A stretch of DNA of 64,000 nucleotides from Bradyrhizobium sp. dw_78 (GCF_018449525.1 NZ_JAAVUS010000004.1:434001-498000); one strand, 5' to 3'. Positions 16,848 to 26,325 are shown, numbered from the stretch's first letter. Notes: generated from the sequence alone by a model not told the origin. Program-made: numbers and translations.

Positions 16848-18071
16848 ATGAACGCGCAGACTGCCGCCAGGCCAGCCACCGCTCCGCAAACGCCGCCGCT
16901 GCCGCAGGCCAAGCCGGAATCGATCGGGCTCTCCTCCATCCGCTTGCAGAAGATGTCGGACGCCTTCAAGCGCGAAATCGACACCGGAAACATCCCCGGC
17001 GTGACCGTGCTGGTCGCGCGCCGCGGCCAGGTCGGCTGGTTCGACGCGATCGGCCGGCAAAGCCCGGCCGCCGCTGCGCCGATGGCGCATAATTCGATCT
17101 TCCGCATCTTCTCGATGACCAAGCCGATCGTCTCGACCGGCATCATGATGCTGCTCGAGGACGGTCACCTCCTGCTCAGCGATCCCGTCGCCAAATTCAT
17201 CCCGGAATTCGCCGATCAGAAGGTCGGCGTCGAGAACAACGGCAAGCTCGATCTCGTTCCGGTCGAGCGGCCGATGACGGTCCAGGACCTGTTGCGGCAC
17301 ACCTCCGGCATCACCTACGACCACACCGGCAACAGCCTGGTGCATCAGCTTTATCAGCAGTCGCGGCTGCGCAGCCGCAAGATCACCAATGCCGAACATG
17401 CGGCCATCGTCGCGAGCCTGCCGCTGGTCTGCCAGCCGGGCGCGGAATGGAATTACAGCCGCTCCACCGACATCCTCGGCCGCCTCATCGAGGTCGTTTC
17501 GGGCAAAACGCTGGGCGCATTCCTGACCGAACGCATCCTCGCGCCATTGCAGATGACCGAGACCGCCTTCCACACCGGCGAAGAGAACGCCGGACGTCTG
17601 GCCGAGCCATTCCCCGCCGATCCGTGGAACGGCGAGAAGGTGCAGCTTTTCAACATGCTGGAGAAGCCCGCGATGGAATCCGGCGGCGGCGGGCTGGTCT
17701 CGACCACGATGGATTATGCCCGGTTCTGCCAGATGCTACTCAACGGCGGTTCGCTCGACGGCACCCGGATCATCGGCCGCAAGACTCTGGAGCTGATGGC
17801 CTCCGATCATCTCGGCCCCCACGTCAAGGTCCAGGGCGGCATGCTGCCGGCCGGCCACGGCTTTGGTCTTGGTTTCGCGGTGCGCACGCATCAGGGCATG
17901 GCGCCGTTTGCGGGTTCGGCCGGGCAGTTCTTCTGGAGCGGGATCGCCGGCACCTTCTTCTGGATCGATCCGAAGGAGGATCTGTTCGCCGTGTTGATGA
18001 CGCAGGGCCCCGGCCAGCGCGAATATTTCCGCACCATGGTGCGAAGTCTCGTTTACGCGGCGGTGGAGTGA
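16848..18071 (+). CDS. Serine hydrolase of the class C beta-lactamase / penicillin-binding family
   Basis: The 407-aa protein belongs to the S12/beta-lactamase-related superfamily, which includes esterases such as EstB as well as D-peptidases. The nucleophile motif SxxK appears as FSMTKP (about residue 88), and the second motif as NYSRS in place of YxN. The classic KTG box is replaced by the GSAGQFFWSG region. No signal peptide is seen, so it is probably cytoplasmic and more likely an esterase than a resistance enzyme. The start at 16848 follows a GGGAGAG site. A 55-bp piece of its 3' end is duplicated at 20395-20449. Confidence 0.85.
   Translation: MNAQTAARPATAPQTPPLPQAKPESIGLSSIRLQKMSDAFKREIDTGNIPGVTVLVARRGQVGWFDAIGRQSPAAAAPMAHNSIFRIFSMTKPIVSTGIMMLLEDGHLLLSDPVAKFIPEFADQKVGVENNGKLDLVPVERPMTVQDLLRHTSGITYDHTGNSLVHQLYQQSRLRSRKITNAEHAAIVASLPLVCQPGAEWNYSRSTDILGRLIEVVSGKTLGAFLTERILAPLQMTETAFHTGEENAGRLAEPFPADPWNGEKVQLFNMLEKPAMESGGGGLVSTTMDYARFCQMLLNGGSLDGTRIIGRKTLELMASDHLGPHVKVQGGMLPAGHGFGLGFAVRTHQGMAPFAGSAGQFFWSGIAGTFFWIDPKEDLFAVLMTQGPGQREYFRTMVRSLVYAAVE
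17980..18034. repeat. 55-bp direct repeat, copy 1 (inside serine hydrolase 3' end)
   Basis: Positions 17980-18034 are identical to 20395-20449. This copy is part of the intact hydrolase gene. Between the two copies lies the minus-strand MFS/spermidine-synthase gene. Confidence 0.9.
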
Positions 18072-18082
18072 CAGGTTTGGCG

Positions 18083-20308
18083 TCATTCCAGGCCAAAGTA
18101 ATGACGCCACTCCGTTCCCATGTTGTCGTCCGTAACAGGCGTTGCGCCTGCCGTGCGGGCGAGAACTTCCGGACACCCCTCGATCATGGGCTGCGAGCGT
18201 TGATCGGCCGACGTGAGTGAATCGAGCAGCGCGCGGTCATCCGCGCGTTGGACATCGAACTGCTTCTCGCCATCTATGACGTAAGATTCGAGAGTTCGAC
18301 GCCAGCGGGCAAAATTCCAGTCGATTGGAGTTTCTGAAACGACCATATGGTTGGTGAAACGTGCCCCGTAGGGAAACGCCAAACAAGCGGTTCGCTGCAC
18401 ACGGGCGGAATCGGTCGTATTGTAGAAAACAATGCCACGTGGATTGAGGTGCTGCCGTGCGAGTTCAAGAAACTCGGTCGACAGCAAGTTTGTGATATTG
18501 GCGCGAAAATTCCAGGTCGTATTTGATACGATTGCGTCAAAGCGCTTTTCGGGATGATGACTCAACCAGCGTCTGCCATCGTCGGTGATGATATTGACTT
18601 TTGGGTTGTGCAGCACCGATGCGACCTCCGGCTGCTGCGCGATCAGGGCAAGATACCCCGGATTGATCTCCACGATCGTAAGCGAAGTCACGGCGGGATT
18701 GCTGGCGATCACCTGCGCCCACGAACCGGACGACAGTCCGATCATAAGAACGTCACGCGGCGCGCCGTGAAACAAGCTCAACGCGTAGGGCCGGATGATT
18801 CCGTTTCGATCGCTACTTAGTCGAGTGTTGAATCGTCCGTCGTACATCCCGTTGCCAAACACCGTGCCGTCCGTATCGACGGTGATGATGCCGCTGCGAT
18901 TCTCCACGACGCTGGCGAAGGCGTGATCGACATTGCCCCTGAACAGCAGGTTTTCGAGGACGCGATGAGACATCAAGGGAATGACGATCACCGCAACAAC
19001 CAGCACGCCGACGGCATCGGCCATGCGTCTTAGCCGTTCCGGACGCTCGACATCGAGCATGGCGATCAAGGACAGAGCGCAAACCGTGCCGGCAACCACC
19101 AGCGCCAGCGCGATTTGCACCAAGGTCAGGTATTCCGTCAAAACGAAGCCTGTAACAATGGCTCCCGCCGCCGACCCGAGGATGTTCGAGAAATAAAGCA
19201 GCGATGTCCGCATTCCGGCGTGGTCGTCGGCGGCGACGCTGAATTGGGCGAGATACGGCAAGAACGAACCCCAGCGGCGGGCGATCAAATAAACCATCAG
19301 CATGGCAAGACCGAGAACAACGTTACTAAGCCAGGCAAAATGAGCCATTAACGGGAGAAACAGCAAACCAATGAGATTTGCAAAAACGAGTTCATCGGCA
19401 GCTTTACGCATGGCGTCGGCCGGCCGCAGGGTTTCACATGTTTTTCCTGCACTTCGTGCCCCGCCTGCAATCCCGACGAGAAAGCAGGACAACGTAATGG
19501 CAAATGTCGTTGCACTGGATCCCGAAGCGTAAGAGATCGTCCGGAACAAGAATATTTCGTAAGATAGGGAGATGAAACCGCCAAGCGCCGCCAATAGCAG
19601 CACCCGTCGCATGCCGAGGATGGACTGGCGGGCGTCATTGACCGTTATCGCAGGTGCCGGACGCGCCTCGCTGTATGGAAATGCGTGCGCGACCATTGCG
19701 CCAGCGGCGACCGCGACGTTGATACCGACGGCGGTAAAGACCGCTGTATGCATGCCGAAAAATGGGAATAGCACAGTGCAGCAGAGCAGGCAGGCGGCAC
19801 CCGCGCCGAGCGTGTTGACGTAATAGAGCAAGCCGACGGCGCCACCGACCTGCCCGGAACGCCGAACGAGGTGTGAAACCAAGATCGGCAGGGTGGCACC
19901 CATCAGCAACGTCGGGACGATGACAAGCACCAGATTTACAGCGGCCATAGCCGGCAGCGGCCAATTGACGATTAGCGCACCGATCTGTTCGAAGACGCTC
20001 AGCGACACGAGGCCGAAGGCGGCGGTGGCTATTTCGATCGCTGCCAGCAAGGGCAGTAAGCTGATCCCCCGTTGCTTTGACACCCAGCCGCCGGCGAGGC
20101 TGCCAAGTCCCAACCCAAGCATGAACGCCGTGACGACGATGGTCACCGATTCTGAATTGACGCCAAAGATGCGGAAAAGCTCTCGCTGCCAGGTCAGCTG
20201 ATAAATCAGCGCCGGAAAGCCCGAGAAAAAGAACAAGGCGCAGAGAATTCTGGTCCATATCGGGAGGCGCGTCCGGGTGCGGACGACGGATAAATCCAGG
20301 GTTGTCAT
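18083..20308 (-). CDS. Fused MFS-like membrane protein / spermidine synthase-like protein
   Basis: The 741-aa protein has an N-terminal half with about 11-13 hydrophobic helices (for example MLGLGLGSLAGGWVSKQRG) and a C-terminal Rossmann domain of the spermidine synthase type. In that domain the nucleotide motif is VLMIGLSSGSWAQV, the acidic strand is TIVEINPGYLAL, and TDDGRRWL follows. The usual aminopropyl-transfer residues are not obvious, so the function is uncertain. The ATG at 20308 has a CAGGAGG site 5 nt upstream. The segment is bracketed by 55-bp direct repeats, and its composition looks less GC-biased than its neighbours, suggesting acquisition. Confidence 0.85.
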   Translation of the reverse strand: MTTLDLSVVRTRTRLPIWTRILCALFFFSGFPALIYQLTWQRELFRIFGVNSESVTIVVTAFMLGLGLGSLAGGWVSKQRGISLLPLLAAIEIATAAFGLVSLSVFEQIGALIVNWPLPAMAAVNLVLVIVPTLLMGATLPILVSHLVRRSGQVGGAVGLLYYVNTLGAGAACLLCCTVLFPFFGMHTAVFTAVGINVAVAAGAMVAHAFPYSEARPAPAITVNDARQSILGMRRVLLLAALGGFISLSYEIFLFRTISYASGSSATTFAITLSCFLVGIAGGARSAGKTCETLRPADAMRKAADELVFANLIGLLFLPLMAHFAWLSNVVLGLAMLMVYLIARRWGSFLPYLAQFSVAADDHAGMRTSLLYFSNILGSAAGAIVTGFVLTEYLTLVQIALALVVAGTVCALSLIAMLDVERPERLRRMADAVGVLVVAVIVIPLMSHRVLENLLFRGNVDHAFASVVENRSGIITVDTDGTVFGNGMYDGRFNTRLSSDRNGIIRPYALSLFHGAPRDVLMIGLSSGSWAQVIASNPAVTSLTIVEINPGYLALIAQQPEVASVLHNPKVNIITDDGRRWLSHHPEKRFDAIVSNTTWNFRANITNLLSTEFLELARQHLNPRGIVFYNTTDSARVQRTACLAFPYGARFTNHMVVSETPIDWNFARWRRTLESYVIDGEKQFDVQRADDRALLDSLTSADQRSQPMIEGCPEVLARTAGATPVTDDNMGTEWRHYFGLE

Positions 20309-20394
20309 GGAGCCTCCTGAAAGAGAACCCGCTAACCTAACGGACAAACCGTAAAGCAATACTTGCTGTAACGGTGAGAACTGCGCCGGAAGGC

Positions 20395-20449
20395 ATCTGT
20401 TCGCCGTGTTGATGACGCAGGGCCCCGGCCAGCGCGAATATTTCCGCAC
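20395..20449. repeat. 55-bp direct repeat, copy 2 (orphan fragment)
   Basis: An exact copy of 17980-18034, here outside any gene and followed at once by palindromic repeat DNA (20455-20520). It represents a detached fragment of the serine hydrolase coding region. Confidence 0.9.
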
Positions 20450-20550
20450 TCATCGACCGTCATTCCGGCGCAGCCCGCAGGGCTTACCGGATCGTCCGCC
20501 TTCGCGGACGATGACGTCCGATGCGCGGCGCAACACTCCCTGTTTCGCCC

Positions 20551-21291
20551 TCAGGCCAGTTTGCTGGCGCTGGCGGCCTCCGGACCGGCCGGCTGATGCA
20601 TGGCCTTATGGGCCGCATCCGCCAGCCACGGCTGCTGATTGACCATCGGAATGCGCCAGCCGCTATGGCCGTCGCCCGCGAGATGGTCGAGCCGCGTCAC
20701 CGAACAATTGTCGATGGTGAAGGCGAGGCCCCGCTCCGGCTGATTGCCGAGCGCCAACCCGACCGCGGCCTTGATGGTGCCGCCATGCGCCACCGCGATG
20801 ATGTCCTTGCCGCGATGCTCCTGACTGATCCGTTCGACCGCGCCGCGGGTGCGGTTGTAGAGATCCATGAAACTTTCGCCGCCCGGCGCCTGATCGTCGA
20901 TCGGCGCGAACCAGTAGCTGCCGACCGAGGTCGGCCGGCTGGCGAAGAACGCCGCGCGATTGAGGCCCTGCCATTCGCCGAGATGCTGTTCGGCGAAGGC
21001 TGCCTCGTGCATCATGCTTTCAGGTCTGGGAAATCCCGCCGCCCAGATCGCATCCGCCGTCTGATGGGTGCGCTTCAGATTGCTCGCAAACCAGACCGCC
21101 GTGCGCGGCAGGATTTTTGCGACCGCCTGGAAGACGTCGCGATCGCTGGTGTCGCAGGCGATATCCTTCTGCCCGTAGATGCAGCCGCCGTCCTCGCGCA
21201 CCGGCGCGTGGCGCACCCACCACCACCGGGTTGCGACCACGCCAGAGGGAACGGCATGCTGGTGAACGAACGGTTTGTCTGGATTGGACAT
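20551..21291 (-). CDS. Histidine phosphatase (phosphoglycerate mutase-like) family protein
   Basis: The 246-aa protein belongs to the histidine phosphatase superfamily. The phospho-histidine motif reads WWVRHAPVRE (RHA instead of the commoner RHG), and the second catalytic histidine is in VAVAHGGTIKAAV. Conserved NLKRTHQTA and GGESFMDLYNR segments support the fold. The overall pattern resembles cobalamin-phosphate phosphatase and broad-specificity sugar phosphatases more than glycolytic mutase. The start at 21291 is preceded by an AAGGG site. It is divergent from the SDR gene. Confidence 0.85.
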   Translation of the reverse strand: MSNPDKPFVHQHAVPSGVVATRWWWVRHAPVREDGGCIYGQKDIACDTSDRDVFQAVAKILPRTAVWFASNLKRTHQTADAIWAAGFPRPESMMHEAAFAEQHLGEWQGLNRAAFFASRPTSVGSYWFAPIDDQAPGGESFMDLYNRTRGAVERISQEHRGKDIIAVAHGGTIKAAVGLALGNQPERGLAFTIDNCSVTRLDHLAGDGHSGWRIPMVNQQPWLADAAHKAMHQPAGPEAASASKLA

Positions 21292-21542
21292 CGGAAAAAC
21301 CCTTCAATATTGTTTGATGTTCGTCAGAGTTTGCCTCGTCTCAGGAGACCGCGAATTTCGCATGGCCGCAAGCGCCTGGAGCTTTTCGATTCTGGTGCAT
21401 CAGAACCGGGGCTCTATTTTGTCGTTTCGATGCGTTTTCCTCGCGCGAACCGGGATCACCCCCGTTATCCAAGTCCGCTATCAAAGTCCGGGGCAGGCTT
21501 TCGCTTGAAAACGCTGTAGAAAGATAAACAGGGAGAAACCTC

Positions 21543-22328
21543 ATGGGCCGCCTCGAAGGCAAATCCGTCATCATCACCGGCGCGGGAAGCGGCATCGGCC
21601 GCGCAGCATCGCTGTTGTTCAGCAAGGAAGGTGCCAAACTGATCGCGGTCGACCGCAGCGACAGCGTGAAGGAAACCGCGGGGCTCGTCAGCGCCGCGGG
21701 CGGAACGGTCGAAGCGGTGACCGCCGATGCCGGATCGGAGCAGGACGTCAAGGCTTTCATCGCCAGAGCGGTGTCGAAATACGGTCAACTCGATGCGATC
21801 TGGGCCAATGCCGGCATCAGCGGCGGCCTGGTTCCGATCCCCGAGCAGACCGTCGAACATTGGCAGGAGATCCTGCGCATCAACCTGATCGGCCCGTTCC
21901 TCGCGATCAAACATGCCATGCCGCATATGATCAAACAGGGGCACGGCGCGATCGTCTGCACCGCCTCGGTCGCCGGCTTGAAGTCAGGCGCCAGCGGCCA
22001 TCCTTACGCAGCCAGCAAGGCCGGCGTCATCAGCCTGGTGCAGACCACGGCCTATTCGCTGTCCGGCACCGGCGTTCGCATCAACGCGGTCTGTCCGGGC
22101 CTGATCGAGACCGGCATGACCAGGCCGGTGTTCGAGCGGGCGAAAGAACGCGGCACCGGGGACAAGATCGGCCAGCTCAATCCGTTGAAGCGCGCCGGCC
22201 AGCCGCACGAGATCGCGGCGATGGGACTGTTCCTGGCCAGCGACGAGGCGTCCTATGTCAACGGCCAGGCTTTCCCGGTCGACGGCGGCCTCACCGCCTC
22301 GATGCCCTATGCGGGCAAGCCGGTGTAA
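21543..22328 (+). CDS. Short-chain dehydrogenase/reductase
   Basis: The 261-aa classical SDR. The cofactor motif TGAGSGIG is at about residues 11-18 and IWANAG at about residue 84. The catalytic serine is in CTASVAG and the Tyr/Lys pair in HPYAASKAG. An aspartate at the end of beta-strand 2 (AVDRSD) suggests NAD preference. The C-terminal GQAFPVDGGLTAS is typical of the family. The start follows an AGGGAGAAA site. Substrate unknown. Confidence 0.92.
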   Translation: MGRLEGKSVIITGAGSGIGRAASLLFSKEGAKLIAVDRSDSVKETAGLVSAAGGTVEAVTADAGSEQDVKAFIARAVSKYGQLDAIWANAGISGGLVPIPEQTVEHWQEILRINLIGPFLAIKHAMPHMIKQGHGAIVCTASVAGLKSGASGHPYAASKAGVISLVQTTAYSLSGTGVRINAVCPGLIETGMTRPVFERAKERGTGDKIGQLNPLKRAGQPHEIAAMGLFLASDEASYVNGQAFPVDGGLTASMPYAGKPV

Positions 22329-22339
22329 TCGCCGAGGCC

Positions 22340-22745
22340 TCCACTCAATCAACTCGTCGTCCCCGCGGACGCGGAGCCTGTCATCGGGCCGCGCTTTGCG
22401 CGAACCCGTTGGCTTAGCCGGGACGACGAGGATGATTCTGATTCAACTTTCGAACAGCCACTTGTGATTGTCATTCCGGGGCGATGCGAAGCGTCGAACC
22501 CGGAATGACAAGATTCCCCGATGCGCAATTGCGCATCTGAGGCCTGGTGCGAACGCACCATCCCGGAATGACGGAAAACGCACGTCCGCCTTCCCGCGGC
22601 GCAGAGTGCGTCCGAGCTTTTGCAAGAATCCTTCTCCCTCTGAAAACAGAGGGCGCAGGCGACCCTCAAGAGAGGGCGCGGGGAAGGCCGGGTGCCCGTT
22701 GCACCCGCAGCCTCGCGTGCAAAATAGATAAGCACACGAGTTCGT
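22340..22745. repeat. Intergenic palindromic repeat cluster
   Basis: No gene is credible here. The first unit is a large palindrome with 11-bp arms (CTCGTCGTCCC at 22353-22363, GGGACGACGAG at 22420-22430). The second unit, 22468-22575, is built of 'cattccgg...ccggaatg' arms and contains gattccccgatgcgcaattgcgcatctgagg (22512-22542). That 31-mer recurs with two changes at 43960-43990. Its core TGCGCAATTGCGCA is a perfect palindrome. Such elements resemble dispersed intergenic repeats of Bradyrhizobium-type genomes. Confidence 0.65.
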
Positions 22746-23280
22746 CACCACAGGTATACCGGGACAACCCGGCCTTCCCTGCGCAATGGTTTTAACGGCT
22801 TACTCCGCGCTCTCCCCGGTGACCGGGCTTTATTGTCACCGTCATCAGTGCAATGCGAAGCATTGTCACCAACTTGACGCCAGCGTCGGGGCGTCAGGAC
22901 CACACGGCTTCGCCGTCCGCGTTCACCGGCGTTCGTCTCTCGCCGCTGCCGCATCCACCGCTTCCCGCGCCCAACGTCCGTGACGATCGCGATACGCCCC
23001 TCTTGCGGGTGCGGGATGGCGAGGGTTGTTAAGTTGATTTGGGTCGGGCCGGAACGGAAATATTTTCGCGCAAGGGACTGGTCAGACTTTTGGTGATTTG
23101 CCCGTCGGGCTGTTTGGGGCGTGCCACCGCCTCCTCGGATTCCGGGGCGCGCCATTTTGGCGCGAGCCCGGAATCCATTTCGCCGCTGGCGCATGTGGCC
23201 CGATGGATTCCGGGTTCGCGCGTTTTACGCGCGCCCTCAGCGACAAGCGCTACGTGCTTGCGCGGGGAATAACGTGGCTT
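22746..23280. repeat. Repeat-rich noncoding remnant
   Basis: About 0.5 kb with open frames in several registers but no domain and no good start. The sequence (for example around 22985-23060) gives translated fragments I associate with over-predicted 'hypothetical proteins' repeated across Bradyrhizobium genomes. It also contains nested palindromes such as ggattccgg...ccggaatcc near 23135-23175. I read it as a dispersed element or relic rather than a gene. Confidence 0.4.
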
Positions 23281-23337
23281 CACCAATTGACATACACGAA
23301 ATCCCGCAATGGATCACGAAGCGAAATCGACGCGGCG

Positions 23338-24234
23338 TCAGAACGCAGCCGGCGAAGCCGGGCTGATCGTGTTCAGAAAGGCCTGGGCGGCGGCGGATAG
23401 CGCTCTTTGCCGATGCACGCAAACCTGAATTCCGGTGGCGAGCAGATGGGAGTCCCGGAGCTTCACGCTGACCAGCAGACCCGCCGCCAGATCCCGTTCG
23501 ACCGAAAAATGCGGCAGCAAGGTGCAGCCCACGCCGTGCCGTACCAGGCTCCGCACCAGCTGGACGGAATTGGTCTCCAGCACATCGGCCGCAACCAGTT
23601 TGACCGCGCTCAGATGGCGATCCACGATCCGGCGGATGCCGAACGATTGATCGGGCATGACCAGCGTGTGCTGGACGACATCGGCGAGCGCGACCTGCCG
23701 GCGACGGGCCAACGGATGCTGGGGCGCCACCACCAGGCTCAAGGATTCGACCTGCGAGCTTTGCACCCGGATTTCCGGACGCGCCGAGGTGATGAAGACG
23801 ATGCCGATGTCGCTGTCGCCGGCCATCAGCGCTTCGATGATGCGGTCGGTGCTCATCACGGCAACGCGGAAGTTGATCTCGGGATAGATGGTCTTGAAAC
23901 GCGCGATGTGGCGGGGCAGCCAGTTCTCCACCACGCCCTCGATGCAGTGAACGATCACCTCGCCCCGTTTCAGCCCTTCCAGTTCCGCGATCCGCCAGCG
24001 CGCGCGATCCAGGTCGCGCACCGTGCCGTGCAATTGTTCGACCAGGACAAGGCCGGCGGCGGTGAGCTTCATTCCCTTGGCGCGGCGCTCGAACAGCTTC
24101 GCCTTCAGGTCGTGCTCGAGCTTCGCGATCTTCCGGCTGACCGCCGACGGCGCCACATGGAGCCGGTCGGATGCCTGCCGAATTGATCGGCATTCCGCCG
24201 TTTCCAGGAAATAGCGCAGCGCCGTGAAATCCAA
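23338..24234 (-). CDS. LysR-family transcriptional regulator
   Basis: The 298-aa protein has an N-terminal winged helix-turn-helix (MDFTALRYFLETAECRSIRQ, then RLHVAPSAVSRKIAKLE, residues 1-60) and a two-lobed periplasmic-binding-like effector domain. It is transcribed away from the ABC transporter-rutDC operon. A perfect inverted repeat lies in the gap, so it most likely controls that operon in response to the transported or degraded compound. That role is inferred from divergent placement. Confidence 0.92.
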   Translation of the reverse strand: MDFTALRYFLETAECRSIRQASDRLHVAPSAVSRKIAKLEHDLKAKLFERRAKGMKLTAAGLVLVEQLHGTVRDLDRARWRIAELEGLKRGEVIVHCIEGVVENWLPRHIARFKTIYPEINFRVAVMSTDRIIEALMAGDSDIGIVFITSARPEIRVQSSQVESLSLVVAPQHPLARRRQVALADVVQHTLVMPDQSFGIRRIVDRHLSAVKLVAADVLETNSVQLVRSLVRHGVGCTLLPHFSVERDLAAGLLVSVKLRDSHLLATGIQVCVHRQRALSAAAQAFLNTISPASPAAF

Positions 24235-24277
24235 ATATATTTACCTTTTCAATTACTTATATCTTTGTCGACAATTC

Positions 24278-24302
24278 AAGCGTTGCCGGATCAGCAACGC
24301 TT
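24278..24302. promoter_or_regulatory. Candidate LysR operator (perfect 9-7-9 inverted repeat)
   Basis: Arms AAGCGTTGC (24278-24286) and GCAACGCTT (24294-24302) flank a 7-nt spacer. It sits about 45 nt upstream of the LysR start and about 120 nt upstream of the transporter gene, the usual place for a LysR recognition site. There is no T run, so it is not a typical terminator. Confidence 0.55.
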
Positions 24303-24422
24303 GCCAGCCAAGATTGATCTACTCCGCTCGCGGCGGGAATGGCAACATCCTGGCGCCGGGTACCAGATGGGTTAGACAATCGACGCCGCGAGCGCGCATT
24401 TCGCTCGGGCGTGCGCGATCCC

Positions 24423-25457
24423 ATGATTTCGACGGAGAACACGGCCTTGCCATCAACAACCTCGGACATCTCCCGGCGCAGCCTGCTTGCGGGCGCGGCA
24501 GCCGCGTTCGTCACCCCGGCCTTGGCGCAGACGCTGACACCGGTCGAGATCAGCCAGGCGCTGCTGATTGCGAATTACACGCCGGTCTATCTGGCGCAGC
24601 AGCGCGGCCTGTTCGCCAGGCAGGGGCTGGACGTCTCGATCTCGACCGCCGGCGGCATCGCCACCGTGGTCCCGATCATTTTGTCCAAGCGGGCGCAGTT
24701 CGCGCTGTCGGGCACCGCGCCTGCGGTCAACGCGACCCTGGGCGGCGGGGCGACCAAATGCATCGCCAATATCGCCGGCGGTACGTCATTGCTGGTTCTG
24801 GCGCGGCCAGGAACCAGCATCAGGTCGCTTGAGGACTTCAAGGGCAAGACGATCGCGACGCTTCGCTTTCCGTCGAACACCAATGCGACCCCCAAATATG
24901 CGCTGACCCAGATCGGAAAGCTGGATCTGGACCAGAGCAAGATCTCGTTCCTCGAATTGCCGCCGGGCGCGCAGATGGCTGCGGTCAAGGATGGCCGCGC
25001 CGATCTCGCCGTGGTGTTCGAATGGGACGCCAGCATCGGCGCCACCCAATACGGCCTCGAAGTCGTTTACGGCTTCGCCGACGTGATCGGCCCGAACGCT
25101 TCCTCGGCGATTTTCGCCACCCAGCAATATCTCGACGCCAACGCCGACACCGCGCAAAGGCTCGTCAACGCGATCGCCGAAGCGATGAAGATCATCCACA
25201 CCGAGCCCGGCGCCTATGAGACCGCCAGCGCCACCGCCTTTCCGACGGTGCCGAAGGAAGCGATCGCGCTGGGGTCGAAGCGGCTGTTGGGCATGCACTC
25301 GGTGGTGCCGCGCAATCCGATCATCTCGAAAGAATCCTGGGATCGCGTGATGACGATGGAACTCGGAACCGGCCTGAAGCAAAGCCTGCCGTTCGAACAG
25401 ATGGTCGACAACAGCTTTGCGGAAAAGGCCACCGACGCCTTCGGATTGAAGGGCTGA
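24423..25457 (+). CDS. ABC transporter substrate-binding protein (NMT1/SsuA-like, Tat signal)
   Basis: A periplasmic binding protein of the NMT1/THI5/SsuA type. The twin-arginine signal SRRSLLAGAAAAFVTPALAQ supports Tat export, and the mature start LTPVEISQALLIANYTPVYL is typical. I chose the ATG at 24423 (344 aa) because it puts the twin arginines about 16 residues from the start; an ATG at 24339 would give 372 aa. The permease gene begins one base after its stop. The ligand is unknown, but the rutD-rutC genes downstream suggest a pyrimidine or related nitrogen compound. Confidence 0.85.
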   Translation: MISTENTALPSTTSDISRRSLLAGAAAAFVTPALAQTLTPVEISQALLIANYTPVYLAQQRGLFARQGLDVSISTAGGIATVVPIILSKRAQFALSGTAPAVNATLGGGATKCIANIAGGTSLLVLARPGTSIRSLEDFKGKTIATLRFPSNTNATPKYALTQIGKLDLDQSKISFLELPPGAQMAAVKDGRADLAVVFEWDASIGATQYGLEVVYGFADVIGPNASSAIFATQQYLDANADTAQRLVNAIAEAMKIIHTEPGAYETASATAFPTVPKEAIALGSKRLLGMHSVVPRNPIISKESWDRVMTMELGTGLKQSLPFEQMVDNSFAEKATDAFGLKG

Positions 25458-25458
25458 G

Positions 25459-26325
25459 ATGGCTGCGCCGCCGAACAATTCCGCCGCAAGTCCGCCGCCC
25501 GGCCCGGCGCTTGCAGGTGCCGGTGGTCCAGCCGCTTCGGAAAACGGCCCGGCGCTCAAGAAGGTATGGCCGGCCAACCGCTGGGATCCCCGCGTCCTCA
25601 TCCTGCAATGCGCTGTCGTGGCCGGCCTTCTTTTGGCATGGGAGGCCGCCGTCCGCAGCGGCTTCGCGCCGGCGTATTTGTACGGTCAGCCCAGCGGCAT
25701 CTGGCTGAAGGCCGTCAACAGCATCGCCAGCGGGTCGCTGCTTCGCGACAGCTGGGTGACGTTCGAGGAATCGGTGGCAGGCTTCCTGATAGGCGGCGTG
25801 CTGGGAACGGCGGCCGGCCTGGCGCTCTGGATCTCGCCGCTGGCGGGCAAGGTGGCGCGGCCGATCATCGTGGCGCTGAACGGCGTTCCCAAGATCGCGC
25901 TGGCGCCGCTGATCATCATCTGGTTCGGCATCGATATCGGATCGAAGATCGCGAGCGCGGCAATCCTCACCTTCATCGTCTCGCTGATCACCGCGCAAAG
26001 CGGAACGTCGCGCGTCGACGCCGATTTGCTGACCCTGATGCGCTCGCTTGGCGCCAACCGCTGGCAGACGTTCCGGAAAGTCGTGATGCCGGCCACCGTG
26101 CCGTGGATCATGGCCGGGCTTCGTCTCAATGTCGGGTTCGCCCTGATCGGCGCCGTGGTCGGCGAATACATCGCGGCCAAGGAAGGGCTCGGCTATCTCG
26201 TGTACTACGCCGGCACGCTTTACGACCTCAACAGCGTCTGGCTCGGCATCTTTGCGTTGATGGTGATGGCGCTCGTCCTCGACGGGGCGGTCACCGTGCT
26301 GGAACGCACGCTGCGGTGGGAATGA
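25459..26325 (+). CDS. ABC transporter permease (SsuC/TauC type)
   Basis: The 288-aa inner-membrane permease has about six transmembrane helices. The cytoplasmic EAA loop is visible (SLGANRWQTFRKVVMPATVP), where the ATPase docks. The first 35 residues are Pro/Ala-rich and cytosolic. It follows the binding-protein gene by one base and overlaps the ATPase gene by 4 nt (ATGA), so the operon is translationally coupled. Confidence 0.92.
   Translation: MAAPPNNSAASPPPGPALAGAGGPAASENGPALKKVWPANRWDPRVLILQCAVVAGLLLAWEAAVRSGFAPAYLYGQPSGIWLKAVNSIASGSLLRDSWVTFEESVAGFLIGGVLGTAAGLALWISPLAGKVARPIIVALNGVPKIALAPLIIIWFGIDIGSKIASAAILTFIVSLITAQSGTSRVDADLLTLMRSLGANRWQTFRKVVMPATVPWIMAGLRLNVGFALIGAVVGEYIAAKEGLGYLVYYAGTLYDLNSVWLGIFALMVMALVLDGAVTVLERTLRWE

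Noticed and set aside
22745-23400. Several 60-150 codon frames in the repeat region before the LysR gene
   Set aside because: They overlap in all registers, follow palindromic repeats and resemble over-predicted ORFs; no ribosome-binding site or domain.
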